A stretch of 64,000 bases of DNA, taken from positions 290,708 to 354,707 of the forward strand of contig SSNU01000220.1 in assembly GCA_012064415.1 (NCBI GenBank). Reading direction: 5' to 3'. Made by a program: the position numbers and the translations under genes. This document shows positions 1 to 13,663 of this stretch, in pieces. Under the pieces are notes generated by a model. It was not told the origin of the DNA. It made no database searches and saw only the letters and a list, made by a program, of their open reading frames with translations. How positions within the stretch are numbered: position 1 is the stretch's first letter; each line of letters starts with the position of its first letter. This DNA comes from Gyrodactylus bullatarudis. Taxonomy: Eukaryota; Platyhelminthes; Monogenea; Gyrodactylidea; Gyrodactylidae.

Positions 1-2240
1 CTCAAATAGATAGATAGACCCTCAAATGTCATTCTAGGGTTAATCAAATCTCTAACCCTGACCACTTCTAGGAAGCCTTATGAGTAGGGCCTCAAAAAAG
101 TACTATTTGGTATATTTTTACTCTTGATAAAGAACTGACTGAGTTTTAATAATCTGAAGAAAAAATCTACTTATTTAATCCTATTTAAAAGATAGCTGGT
201 ACTATTTCTGTGCTAATTTGTTGCCCAGGTACTTTATTGTACTAAAAATTTTCAAATTTAATCTCAGAATATAATATCCCTCAACTAGCTACCAACTACA
301 TTTTTCGATGAATTGATAGCTATATTCCTGATATCGAGCCTGCATCATATAGTAAAATAGCATCTAGATCGTAGCTTTTTGTTGGATAATATTCCTTCAT
401 GAATTTAAAATTTCAACTAAAAGGATAAACATGTATGTATTTTGTAAAATATGCAGAAGAACAGTTGAAGGGTCATTTTCTATCATGAAAAAAATTTGAA
501 CAAAAATCAGAAATTTTGTTGACACAAGATTGACTAAAAATTCTGCAACAATTTACGGTAGAGGACTCAAAATCCCTTAAATTTTGAAAGTATTTTTCTT
601 ATTTTTCATTATTTTTGGTACTATTTTTGAGGCCCTACTTTTGAGTTATAACTTATAATTCATAAGGAATATGAGACCTAAATTATCATGAAATTTTAAA
701 GCCTTTTAGGTTTAGAAATCGGATAAAATTTTGATAGAAAGGGAGATAATTTCTTAGTCTCGAGTTGGTAAGCTCCAAAACATTAAAACCTAGAGATAGA
801 ATTGAGTTTGATAGATATAAAACTTAAAATATTTGTGTTCCTGACTATCAGGAGAAGAATTTTTTAGATTTTGGTAAAAATAGTAAATTATTCTCGTCTT
901 CGTATCAATCGGCTTTATACTCAAGTTAAAATAAGTAAATAAAGCCTAGATGCCTACTACATACTAAATGATTTAATAATTATAATTGATGGATTTCTTA
1001 ATTAAAAAATTAATAATTATGTGAATGTAGAAAAATTGTATAAATCACGCAGTCTCTGTTAAAGATAATTCAGTGCACACTTGAAACGCCTAGAGGTTTT
1101 GTAACAAAGCAATATCAATATTCATTTGTCATATGATCCATTTATTTCAATAGTTTTGCTTCAAATTTAACTTGTCTTCATTAGTTGTACCTCGATACAA
1201 TAAACCTGTAAAGGACTTTTAATCTAATAAACTCTAAGAAACCTGTTAATTTATCATGTATTAGAATCATAAAAGTTTTCACCTAGAAATTTTAACTTTC
1301 TATAGAAAATGTAAAAGATTGTTAATAGCATGGGTAGAATTTCATCCCCTTTCCAATTTCATTGAAAAGATAATTTGTTCAAAAACCTAAATCTAAATTG
1401 ATGATGCCTGTAGGTATGATGGTTATAATTATTAATAAAAATGGAGGCCCTAAGGCTTAGGGCCTAAGCTGAAAGACTACCACTGTCTGTGAAATTCTCT
1501 ATAAGAATTATTTTATTGAGCCTCTAAAGAAACCTTTTAGTACTGAGATAGTTAATTACCTTCTGCAGTAGTTTTTTTTGTTGTTAGAATATTCTATTTT
1601 TAGTAAATAATTGTTAGTGATATTGTAATCTGGAATAACATTATTAAAATATAGGTTCTCTGAGTTTGGGCATCTTGTAAAAACATATGGAATTGAATAA
1701 AATCTGGTTGGAGTTGAAAATATATATTGCTGGTAATGAAAGTATATAGGCCATTTAAGAATTTTCAAACATTCTGGAATTAGTGAAGATTGGAATATAA
1801 AAGACTCTTGGTATACTCAAGTTTAGATCGAATGTGTGATATAATGGATTTCATACAAGAGAGATTATTACCTTCAGATAATTTATATTTGCTATTTATC
1901 ATATTTATAAGCAGAGAGTAGATAGTGATCTGAAAATGAGGATCTTCTTAGATTGTAGAAATTGAGATGAGATAATGAAAGTTTTTACAATAATAGCATA
2001 TCTTCGTAACCAAAGGGGATTTAACCCTGAGATTGAGATGCGATCATTGTATGACGCTAGGTCAGGATAAGACGCTTTTTACCTGAGCTCTCTTCAGTTT
2101 TATCTGAGAACCTTAGTATTCCTATTAATCCAGATCTGAAAAACCATTCAAAATCTAATAAACCTTTCAGATGGTCTATAGAAAAATCGAATTTGAAATA
2201 ATTTAAATACAACTACTAATTAATTCTTTTTTCTTTATAG
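1..2240. other. Non-coding stretch upstream of the GPCR exon
   Basis: I see no convincing exon here on either strand. The 3' end at 2240 is a good splice acceptor (T-rich tract then TATAG) feeding the GPCR terminal exon, so at least part is intron. It contains the TA-flanked inverted-repeat element at 87-635. The exons for the receptor N terminus, TM1 and TM2 are not recognisable and probably lie beyond the left edge. Confidence 0.6.
87..635. mobile_element. MITE-like element, TIR GGGCCTCAAAAA, TA-flanked
   Basis: The left end reads GGGCCTCAAAAAAGTACTAT. The right end, read on the minus strand, starts GGGCCTCAAAAATAGTACC. Both ends are directly flanked by TA (85-86 and 636-637). TIRs abutting TA are what Tc1/mariner-type insertion leaves. 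The 549-bp interior has no usable ORF, so it would be non-autonomous. A diverged relative with a similar end lies at 4987-5454. Confidence 0.6.
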
Positions 2241-3220
2241 CTAATCAGGATCAAGTCTCATATGTGAATCATATTCTGTGTCTAACGACGTATAGTCTGG
2301 ACATTTTCTTCACTTCATCAACAATCATTCATCTCTGTATCATATCCCTGGATAGATTTATTGGATTAAACAACCCCCTAAAAGTTCATGGTGAAAAGGG
2401 ACATAAAACGTTAGCCTGGCAGCTGATTTGCGCATGGATTATACCTTTCAGTATTGCATTTCCACTCTTTTTCTTTGCCCAATATGAAGACCAGCCCCTC
2501 TCATATAAAGGTTGTGGGCCAGATCGTTTATATTTCATTATACCATCTACAATTGTAACTTTTTATGTTCCCTTATTAATTATGACAATAACTTATATAC
2601 TTACTGTTTACTCCTTACGCCGACAACGTAAGGAAATCGAGCATAGTATTTACGGTAATGCTGTAGCTTCCCTTGTAATGAAACCATCAAAAGGAATTAT
2701 GCATTTTAACGGAGATAATGATGTCAGCCTATTACAGATGAAAGATCCTCTATTGTTACAACGAAAAAAGTCGTCATCTTCAATACTGAGTGAATTCGGG
2801 AGAAAACGTTTCCAGAATTTCTCCTTTAAAACTTCGTCATCCCCTATCAAAAGTAATATGATCAATGAAAATTCGAAGCATAGTCCCCATACAAGTTTCA
2901 AGTATAAAAAGAAATCGAATGAAATGAAAATTCAACACCTCAATCGCTCAAATAAAGCCATAAAAACCCTTGGTGCCCTATTTTTGTTATTCTTCATCTG
3001 TTATACCCCATTCTTTGTTACTTATATTATCAATGGCTTTTCGAAATCTGAATGGTCTGAAAAGTTACTATTTTACTTTGAATGGTTAGGCTATACAGGC
3101 TCAGTACTAAATCCAATTGTCTACCATATAAGCAATTCGAAATTTAAAAATGCCTTTATCAGAATTATGAAGTTTGACTTGACAATAAAAAATAGCCAGA
3201 TTAGACGAAACTATTTGTGA
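2241..3220 (+). CDS. Rhodopsin-family GPCR, 5-HT2-like biogenic amine receptor, 3' terminal exon
   Basis: This plasma-membrane receptor exon covers TM3 to the C terminus. It starts after the acceptor at 2240 with two bases of a split codon, and reads open to TGA at 3218-3220. TM3 carries the disulphide Cys, an Asp at the amine-binding position (SLDIFF) and DRF in place of DRY. The ECL2 Cys is in KGCGPD. TM5 has a Ser/Thr-rich stretch and the FYVPL proline. TM6 reads FFICYTPFF and TM7 has NPIVY followed by an amphipathic helix 8. The TM3 layout (LCxISLDR) is closest to 5-HT2-type receptors as known from the family. The third intracellular loop, about 100 residues between TM5 and TM6, is basic and Ser-rich, as in amine receptors. 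Odd points are DRF and Tyr where TM6 normally has the toggle Trp. The exact ligand class is inference. Confidence 0.82.
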
Positions 3221-4019
3221 TGATGTATTATTTTTCCACAGAGCCCATACATGAGCAAATCCAACAGCTGTAGTGTATTTGCTCACTAAATGAACCTTTC
3301 CACAGAGGCATGTATTAACCTTTCGGAAAGATTCTAACGTTATTCTCTAAAAATATATATTGCCTCATTAATACTGATTTCATTTATAAATATTTTTTCA
3401 TAAAAAGATCATCCAAGTTAAATTACTGGATCAATTTCAACCAAAACAGAATTCCAAAAAAAACTACATCTTCTTCTTCTCAGGTGAGAAAATTAGGAAT
3501 CCGAGCTCAAAAAGTTTGTCAACTTTGGATGAAATTATTTATTAACAATAACACTGAATTACAATAATAATTTCTTTTTGTTTAATAATTTTATTGAAAC
3601 TAAAGACATTCAATTGTGATAATCTCTTCTTCTTCTTCTTGCCTATTTATTTAGACATAAATTATAAGGTTAAAGAGGAATTTTAATCTCTCATTTCATC
3701 ATAAGTGTTATACACTTGAAATGGATTATAATTTACTATTCAATTACAAATATCTCTCGGGTCATTGAATCTACAAAAATTACGAATGGTATTAAAAATA
3801 CGATAACTATAGACACTGTAATTCTAATGAGGTTTTATGCAGTGTACATTAGATAAAACCTATCTAGTAGTAAAGTGTTTTTGAATTTTGGAAAACGAAT
3901 AGAGTCACTCCAGTGTAAGGAAATACCGATTTTCCAGATAAGATATTAATTGATTGTAGAATATCATCTTGAAGCTCCTGTTCTCAAATTTGTTTGAAAT
4001 CATAAACAAGATGAATAAA

Positions 4020-4350
4020 CAATGATTAAGCGAGTAAGCCAACATTTAATACAGGTGTCGTGCTCACGACATACTGATCCAATCATATCTGCACGCACCC
4101 TAACCCAAATTCACAATCTCCGACACGCTGGGAGATCAAACCGTGCCCACACCGGAAGTCCACAACTCGTTGACTCAACAGGCCCTCGGATGATCATCCG
4201 CTTTTCATCTACATCCCCAATTTTCTGGTCGACCCTTCAACTCAGATTGTTCTGTCTGATTCTGCGATCATAAAAATTAAAGCACATCACCCCACTTGCT
4301 TATAAAGCACATACCTCGTTCGTCACTGACTACACGCAGTATCCAGAACC
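4020..4350. repeat. GC-rich island, possible solo LTR remnant
   Basis: Base composition shifts sharply from the AT-rich surroundings to a CpG-containing stretch. A TATAAA at about 4301-4306 is followed within ~20 bp by a CGTTCGTCACT stretch. That promoter-like layout resembles an LTR U3/R junction. An 83-codon ORF on the plus strand has no recognisable domain. No pol or gag coding is next to it, and I did not find a second copy in the window. The identification is tentative. Confidence 0.3.
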
Positions 4351-4986
4351 ATATCCCTTCACAGGATAGCTATTGTATTTAATCCAAAATCTATAACAAC
4401 AAGTTTCATGATAAGTCTCATTGAAAAGTGTCTTCAAATTACTTTTTTGATTTTCTCAAATGTCACAGGAACTATCGTTTCACTCAGGAATTATCTTTAA
4501 ACGTTTTTCTATATGACTTAACGAATTTATTCGTTTGTGTATTCTCTTACGAGTATTAAAGAGATTCTGAACCATTTCCAATCTGGTTATGGTCCATATT
4601 CTGATCCGAAAAATTTATTTTTTGAATTCCATGATGAAAAATGAGGCTTATTTTAAATGCATTGATCAATAACTTGATAAAAGCGATTACTTATATACAA
4701 TCACAATGATTTAGATGCTTTGAAATTGATCGACGCCATTTCTAACTAAAGACTTTTATTCGCTTTCGGCAATAAAGTGCATAATAATCTTTAGGAGAAC
4801 ACACAAGGAAACAATGAAAATATTTATTGTCTAAAGATCATTAATTAATAGAAAACAGAAATTATAATACCTTTGCAAATTATAGAGCGTAATAAATTTC
4901 TTTATAAACTTATTGAGTTGCATACTAGTCAGCTAAGAGTTTAAATATTCCTTATAAGTTATTTTCATATTTTAAAATTATTATTA

Positions 4987-5454
4987 GAGCCTCATAAAGT
5001 ATCAAAATGCTTATTTTAACCAGCTATTCCTTCTGTTATGAAAACCATTTTAAACAAATAATTTTTCTGCTATGTCATCAGGGTTCAAAGTTATAAGGTC
5101 TTAAAATATATTATTTTGAAGATAAGGTATTAAAATAATACTTTATAAAAGCATTTCATTTCATCCATATCAATGAACTTAATCCTCATTTTTGAGGTAG
5201 AGAGATGATTTTCATTGTCTGAAAATTTGCTAAGCTCAAAAATAGCCTTGGAGATAGTAATTGCATATTATCTCGATGTTTTAGATCAATTTCAACATTA
5301 ATTTTTATTCTGTTTACTTATAAGTAGTTCATATAAGATATTTTTTGTGAATTAGCGATAAAGTATTAAAATAAAACCTTAAAATCGAAAAATAATACTT
5401 TTCAAATTTTTTAGATCTTAAAAAATTATTTTTAGGTATTATTTTTTGAGGCGC
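4987..5454. mobile_element. MITE-like element, TIR G(A/C)GCCTCA, TA-flanked
   Basis: The left end is GAGCCTCATAAAGTATC. The right end, read on the minus strand, is GCGCCTCAAAAAATAATACC. TA abuts both ends (4985-4986 and 5455-5456). The 468-bp interior is non-coding. The terminal motif resembles that of the element at 87-635, so the two may belong to one family. Confidence 0.5.
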
Positions 5455-8400
5455 TAATTATTATTATTAAATGTTGGAAAGGATAATAAGTGAATCTGAT
5501 TGGCTCTTCTCTTGATAGAGGATGAATTTAATGATGGTTTGATTTCATCTTATGATTTGGGTTGTTTTGCAACTGATTGCAATAGTTAGGGTTACTATTG
5601 TTCGATATTAACCCTTTCAATAACAACACGATACATTTGATGCGATTTCTTTCGAAATTTCACAATTCGATCTTCCTATGCCTCAGATGATTATATGAAA
5701 AAATCAAAAAAAAATTTCATGATCTAGATCATTAATTTGGCATGTTCCATATGGCTACATTGGTAATGTAGGGTGGTAAAATTTGACTTTTCGAAAAATT
5801 CAGTTAGAAGAATGATTTTTTTCTTACATAATTATTTTTCATTCACAATACATTGGTATTCAAATATTCTATCCATTTAACTGAGCTAGATATTTTTCTA
5901 ATTCCGGGCTAATATCTAATATACATTATATGAGTATTCATTTTATATTTGAATGATTTGAGAAGCAATTTCGTTTCTCCAGGAGATAAAAAAAGCATTG
6001 CAGGCATTTTACAAAAGTAAAATCTTAACAAATTAAACACCCTCCTCTTTTGTTTCTTGGAACTCTATAAATCTCATGTTTATTTGTAGACTTTGTCTTG
6101 CTCAAATTTCCGATTTGTTTTACTCGAATATTAGAGAGTAGATTTTTACCAACCGTCATTGAGAATAGCATTAGATCTAGAGGTTTAGAGAGGTTTTACT
6201 TCTTTGACATTGTCATTTTAGGTATTACCCGTTCAATTCCCATCTAACAAAACTGACATTATACATAATATGAAATAAACACACTATAATTTACTAGTAA
6301 GCCAGTCAGAAAACAGGTATTATAAAAGCATGCTTTTCTGATAATTTAGTAAGAATAGATTATTCTCAAAAGGGAAAATAATATATGGATATTTATGAAT
6401 ATTAAATTTCGATGGTCTCAATCCAATCATCTGACTAGGATTTCAATGTCCTAGAAATTTGAAACCCAACTGGCGAGACTTGAAAATAAATTGATTTAGA
6501 AAAATTTTATAGAATTTAGTTGCATTTACTATTGCATTACAATTAAGTCAATATATACAGTTCCTGTTGTAGGTATTAACCTGAGAAAATAGGAGAATTT
6601 CAAGTTTGATCTAAAAATTAATCTTAAATTTCGAGTTTTCCACAAATATTTAAATGCAGATGTTCCGCCGATGATTTCATTTTCTGACTTTAACGTTGTT
6701 CGCTTTTTCAAGGTTCAAAGTATCACTAGTTTATAGAAACATCTCAGGCCATGTATTCGAAATATTGTGTGAGTTTAAACTGTTGTTAACAGGGCAATCT
6801 AAATGTTTTTATTCTAATCCTAATTTGAATTTTCTTTCAAGTAATGAGTTAAATTATCAGAGTAATTGGACCAATAAAAGACCAGAAGAAAACAAGGTCA
6901 GGTAGCAAGCGAACAACATTATAATTACAGTATAAACAATCTAAAGCAGAACATCTCCCTGGTGAATCACTAGTGGTGATGGTTCAAAATTATGATTTTA
7001 TTTTCATCCACTAATAAGTAACAATAAAAAACAAGTTCACTACCATTTTTTGAAAGTTTCGTATATGTTTTGACATAAAGTCATATAACCTTTTATGAGA
7101 TATATCAAACTCTTGAACCTCTAACTACAATTCCAGTGTAAGAGATGCATACTCAAAGAAGAAATAATAATAATTGGAGTATACTTATTTAATTTTTATG
7201 ATTAAAAGAAAATATTCTCCAGCATAGATCAAACAAGAGCAATGAGATCAGAAAATCTCCTATTACTTTCTCAAGACAAGATACTTATTTGAAATAGTCA
7301 ATTCGATTTTTTGGTGACTTCACCTTGTCGAATTAGAAATAATAAAAGACTACAGTACTCATCCCTAGTGACCAAAAAAATTAACAAACCTATCGGAAGT
7401 AAAATCTCGTCAAAAATTATTTTTCGGTTGATTTTCAATCTATAATAAAATATTTTCTTTAAAATCTTTTGATAAATTCGATATCTCGATTCATGTTTTT
7501 AAACCAGATTATTTTTGCATATATATGATTCACGAAATTTTCCAAAAACGTCCGAAATTCAGCTTAAAATCTTTCTATACCTTGGTTTTTCATTCAGTAA
7601 ACCAAGTAAATTCAAATTCAGTCAAAAAAAACTTTGAATAACTTCGAGGCCAGAAATAACACAATCTCATACATCAGTGGATAGAGAGTTAAAATTCAAC
7701 GGTTATAATGCATGTTTTTACAAATTTCGCTCTTTAACATTTCCCCAAATTATACCCAAGATAAGAAAATTTTAGATTAATTTGATTGATGAATTACTAC
7801 GACTGTTATCTTTATTCTGATTTTTAGCTGTTAAAAAATAGTGATTTGTCAATGATACAGAAAAATAATTTTTGAAAAGTTGTTTACGCTTTTGATACTT
7901 CAAGGACTACTGTATCCTAATTGAGGTAGATTCCTTTCCTAAAAGGTGCTTGAAATTAAGGATTTTCGAAATAAATAGGTAAATTTCCAACTTTGACTCT
8001 AAATAGCTCAGAAACTAGAAGACTCTTCTAAGAAGAGTCAAGGGAATGTTTCTTCCTCTTTTGTTAAGAATTTATTCCTTAACAGGATGATCTATCTCAT
8101 TCTTTTTTTTTCCATTTCAATTTTTACTGAGTTACTCGAAAACTCTATTTTATTTTTCTGAACACACAGATTTGTTTAAAGTGACTGATGTAGAATTTTT
8201 CCTTCACCCACATTATTTTATCTTCAAGGAATGATTTTAACACATAACTATGCTCTGGTTATAGAATCTATACTCTTTAGATCCTCACATTATGCTTCAT
8301 TCATTAGCCTCAGTTTGGATCAGCCTCCCCCCTTTCTTTTGTCAGCAATCAGGCATGAAGAAATTATTTTATTCTACCTTATGAGAATTTTGGTTCGAAT

Positions 8401-10892
8401 TTCTCTCAGTCTTCTAATAATTCGAATTATATTTCGATTAAATTTTGAAATAATTTTTCTTGTATACTCATTTAAGTGAAAAATGTCTTATTTCCGTTTC
8501 AAAGTTTTATCTTATTTCAATAATATTTCTGGTCATAAGCTGCCTTATTTCTTGGAAAATGCTTCTGACTGTTAGTCATGCTGGTTAGTAGAACGACGAG
8601 TTTAAGGTGAATAAAAGCTTTTATTTTCGTCGGTTCTCATCAGACCTTACACCGACACGTAATATTTATACATAATTTTTAATGAATAAAGTACACTGTT
8701 CCATTCTGACCAATCGCTTTCATTCACATTCGATTTGCCAATGGGATTGAAATGTGTTCCTCATGTATTCGGCTTGAAGTAATCATGTATGGTCTTGTTG
8801 TTGCTCGGGCCAATTTTTCACGATTTCACTACAATAATTTCAAATTTTAAGTACTTGATGAAGACGTTTAAAAAGATGAAGACGGACCATTCTCTCCAAA
8901 GGAGTTGCATTCTTCTTGATATTTGTTTGTGTTAGTCATTTTTTATTTGATTCCAAAAAAGTAATACCCATATCATATGGGCTATAAGATATTCAATTTA
9001 TAAACCAATTTAACCAAATTATAATTAAGCTCATTAAGTAGTGCAACTAATTCTGTGTCAATTAGTAAATAGAATAATGTTGCACCTACTCAGAACTGGC
9101 AAAAATTTTGAATAAGAACCTCAGAGGGTAGAAAAATTCATGAAACAAAATCACGGCTTTTTAATCCATTGAAGAGACTTTCTTCCATATCTTATATGAA
9201 ATTAGTTTTATAAAATGTGATCAGAACGAAAATACTGGAAGTAAACCACATAAAGTAATGTATACAATACATACATTGTATAGGGATAGATGGTATTCAG
9301 ATAACTCTCTTTCATGCTCGTTTATATCTGAGACCGATTGCTTAATAAGCAATGCTTATTCGTAATTACAGAGGGAGAGGTAGATTTCAAAAATTAATGC
9401 TTTCATTTCTAATTTAGCATATTAAAACAAAGCTTAAAAATATAGTTCAATAGAAGATTTTTCTCGTTGTTTGATTCACTTCAAAATGAGTGTTTGATAT
9501 AGGTATGTTTAAAAAATTTGCTTCGCTCTCTAATGCAATATATTCTGATACTCATGCCTTTTCAGGAAAAAGAAGCCTTCTCACAATGCGAATGAATTTC
9601 CAGGTTATTAAATCACAAAACTAAAATAAAGTGTGGGTATTTGAGGCCAATAGCTTAAATGTTTGTTTTAAATACATAATAGTCTTGAGATTACAATTAT
9701 ATATGTATGGTAGGAGTAGATTTTTTGAATCTCCAATTTTCAGCCTGGGTCAGAGTCTAATTCAAATTCTTAAATGATTCTAATGATGTATAAAACATAA
9801 TATCTAAATCCTATATCATAATGAAGGTAAAATTTTAAAATTACCTTCAATAGGGCGTAAAATTTCTCAATTCTCATTTTATCAGAATATTTTTCTTCAA
9901 AAGGTCTTGCTTTCTTTTTGTATGTTCTATTGCAATTACTTATGTAATAGAAATATGAAAAATCAAACAGGAACCTAAAAATTCTCAGAATAACAAAAAT
10001 TCTAAAAGTGAAACTTCGACTCTATTATGACACTACTTTTTCAAAAATTTAAACACAATTCGAAATATTTTACACCACTGAATAACTTCTACGGTCAGGC
10101 GTTTCAAAATTAGCACATTTGAATTCCTGAAATCTACTCCTAATGTATAGTGGTAGATTTTAGTAGAGTAATTTGTTTTGTTGAGACTGCAACAGCAAAG
10201 TCGATAAATGCTAATTAGTTTAATGTAAACAACCCTTTCAAAGAAGTATTTTTATTGTAACGATAGGAATTTTGAAGAGTATCAGATCATGATAACGTGG
10301 ATATTTCATGAAATTTACACTAAATAGGAGTATAAAATGTCACGTAACCATTGAATTATATAGTTACTTTAAATGTTAACTTGAACATTTTCAAATATAA
10401 ATAATAAAATGACGAAACTGATAAAATTTTAAGATTAGGTGAATTTGAGTATTTTTCCATCGTATTTAGATCTATTTTGCAACTGAAAATATTTCTCTAT
10501 GAATACTAAATAATTTAATATCTTTTATTCCTATGAATAATTCGAAAAACCATAATAACTGAAACCAAGTTTTTCTGCAAATATCTTTGATGAAATTCAC
10601 TTAAATCTTTTGGATTTCTCTACTGAGACTTCTACCATAAATTAGTTGTACCAGATTCTATAATTTTTCTTCCATTTATGGAAGTTATACCATGAAAAGA
10701 CAAATAGTGTATTGCATGTAGTTGAAGAGAAAAAATTTTCCATTCTGTGTTATGAGAAATGTATAGCCTATCAGATTTCGTTTGCTGATGTTTTATGCAT
10801 GTATATTCCGAATATACCATGCATATACGGATTAATTTGCGTAAATTCAAAGAATTTAATGTTCACTGAGTTTTGGAACCGGCTGTACTTGT

Positions 10893-11540
10893 AGTAAATA
10901 AATAAATAAATATTTATTGTCTGATTATATCATAAATATAATAATATATAATAATATCAAAAATTTTCAAGATATGAACATAAATCTCTTTTAGTAAATT
11001 GAATGTCTTTTCGGGCAATTTCGTTAAATAATGATGGAAGTCTATCGAAGAAGTACAAGGATTTTAGTGCATTATTTAGAGGTCTATTCAATTTGACTTT
11101 ATTGTTTCTATGGACTCTTTGATTTAGTTTCGCATTTCAAAGACATTGAATGTTGTCATTAGCAAGCTTGAGACATCTGTAGTTTTTCGGTGTCTCAGAA
11201 GTCTTATTTTTGCAAACCCGTTTGATGGAATGTTACATAAACGGAGAAACCGTTTTTGAATGGTTTCAAGAACAAAAGACATTGATATGGCAGAGGGACT
11301 CCAAATAGCAGAACAGTATTCAATGGCAGGTCGAGCATATGTTTTAAAGAGGAAAATTTTTAGCTGGGTTGTTTTTGCACTCCTGTGGATGTGCAGAGTT
11401 CTTGCAGCAAAAATATTAGCAATCGTTTTTATGTAATTATCGAAACGCAAGTTGTAATCATATTCAAGACCAAGATCACGAACTAAAAATTTTCTTTCAA
11501 AAAATTGGATATTAATATTATTCGAGGGATGAGAAAAAAG
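10893..11540 (-). mobile_element. LINE (CR1/Jockey-like) retrotransposon, 3' end with RT C terminus, frameshifted
   Basis: Read on the minus strand, the segment encodes the C-terminal thumb region of a non-LTR reverse transcriptase. It has a VRDLGLEYD block (family pattern VxDLGV), then FKTYARPAIEYCSAIWSP and a QKRFLRLC motif. The frame stops at 11124, but a second frame continues the protein (RLPSLFNEIARKD) to a TGA at 10957. One frameshift near 11120-11145 therefore splits the ORF. Past the stop is a ~45-bp tail ending in a TTTA-type microsatellite (about 10893-10912), typical of LINE 3' ends. The 5' part, including the catalytic RT core and endonuclease, is missing, so it is a truncated dead copy. 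Confidence 0.82.
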
Positions 11541-13233
11541 GAATAAGGTAAAAACTTAATTTGTAATAAAAGTTAATTTGTAAAGAAAAATAGGACAAGT
11601 CTTGTTGCAGTTTTGAAATAAAGTTCATAACAAGATAGCATATAAGGAGGAAAAGAATTGAACTAAATTTTAATTTGTATCTTTTGTATAGCTTATGAAA
11701 ATTTCTATCGCTAATGGATCGAATCAAATAGTCTTTTAAATCTTTTTAATTGAGTAAAGTTTTAGAATACAGTATTCCGATGATAGATTAGTAATAAAAG
11801 ATTACATATCTTTGAATGTTACTGTTAATCTTGATAGTCTCAAGACTTCCTGGCAATTCAGTTAATCTAAAGATTCTTGATATGAAGTTGGGAATCTATG
11901 ATTTTTACGAAAACCTCTATTTTTCACTTGAAAATGTTAGAGATTTACTGAAATCCTACCCTTGTTGCCCTCTTCTACGATTTGAAGAAGCAATTTCAAT
12001 ACATTTTTTTCTATCGACTTATAAGCGACAGAGATTTTTCAAAAATAATTCTTCCCAAAGAAATTTCATGAAATATTCTTTGTGCACATTTCCATGTCCT
12101 TGGGTTACGTAATGGTCAAACTTATAATTATAATTATATTTTACTGAAAATACTGATAATCTTTCAATAAGAAATACATTCAGAATAAAAAATTAAACCA
12201 TTGCAAAATATTATTATATTATATTCAGTCGTTCATAGATTGGAAGCAATCTTTTTTCTTGATCCGAGTCAAAATCAATTTTATTACTGAGCATAGATGT
12301 TTGCTTGGATTCCCTCAATTACCACAAAAAATATTTCAGAATTCTACTACTTTTCAGTGAGTATGGAAATTACTGTAGTATTATTGGAAAGAAATATGTT
12401 CTTTATTTCCAAAGATAATTCACTTCCGTGACATATTTTTTGGAATCTAGATCATGAGGCCCAATTTTACGATACGGAGAAAAAAATTAAGAAAAAATTA
12501 ATTTTTAAGGAAAATACGGCAAATTTGAAATCTTGAAGTAGCGCCAAATTCCCATTTTTTTGAACTTTGAGTTGAAAAATTTTGTTGATTTAAATGTGGG
12601 AGAATGATCAAAAGTTGATTTTTTGGATCACAATAAGACAAATTTTTCAATTTTTTTCTTTCTTAACTTATTTTTCATATGGTTCCCAATAAAAATTCTA
12701 ATAAAATAATCTGACTATTTCCACAAGCAGACGTGAGTTAGGATAGTATAAAATTTATACTAGAAATTATATTTTTTCTCTATTTAACAGTTAGGCAAGT
12801 ACCGAATTAAATTAAGGGTTATTCACCAAGTTGGTATCAATTTTTTTTTTCACCAATAGTATCACCAAGTAGTATCATAGTTTAAAAAATTTGTATCGTA
12901 GTATCAAATATTTCAAAAAGAGAATAATATAATTTTCCAGACTTCAATATTTTTTTGAGAGCTTCTTCAGTTGAAGCACATTGCAAAATCATTGAAATAC
13001 TGAAATGGAGATATGAACAAGATTTGTCAATAATTTTGGTGAATATCTATCAAAGATAGAGGGTCGAGTACTATTTCCCCACATATTAGGTAATCTCATA
13101 TCTAATATTGATGAATGAAGCAAGTCATCCTCAATGGAACTTGGCCAAAAGTGGATGATATTCTTCAATGATATATGCATGTATACTGTTAAATTGAGCG
13201 AGTTAAAAGCAATTTCAAGTGACATCATGTGGT
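11541..13233. other. Non-coding interval with degenerate foldback repeat
   Basis: No gene was recognised. About 11865-12120 and 12520-12660 resemble the dispersed foldback family described at 26238-26644 and 51684-55099. Shared motifs are an arm-like GGGAATCTATGATTTTTAC stretch and a block beginning gcgccaaa. The 79-codon minus ORF at 12989-13228, just past the H4 3' end, has no recognisable family. Confidence 0.5.
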
Positions 13234-13609
<376 letters not shown>

Positions 13610-13654
13610 TTAATTTAGGCTAAGAGATAGTCAATCAAAACAGAGCTCTCCTCT

Positions 13655-13663
13655 CTTTTTATA
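13655..13663 (-). promoter_or_regulatory. TATA box of H4
   Basis: The minus strand reads TATAAAAAG about 50 bp before the H4 ATG, the usual spacing for histone genes with very short 5' leaders. Confidence 0.7.

Larger units (their letters stand above)
3221..10889. other. Gene-poor AT-rich interval
   Basis: No gene with recognisable protein similarity was seen on either strand. Contents that can be supported are a GC-richer island at about 4020-4350, a TA-flanked inverted-repeat element at 4987-5454, and short CTT-type microsatellites near 3465 and 3628. The short ORFs here (for example near 8231-8479 and 10712-10894) are AT-rich, match no family I know and sit outside any splice context. Confidence 0.6.

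Noticed and set aside
4022..4273. 83-codon plus ORF in the GC-rich island
   Set aside because: Product resembles no known family. The open frame is better explained by the higher GC content lowering stop frequency.
12989..13228. 79-codon minus ORF directly after H4
   Set aside because: Composition is somewhat protein-like, but there is no recognisable family, promoter or splice context.
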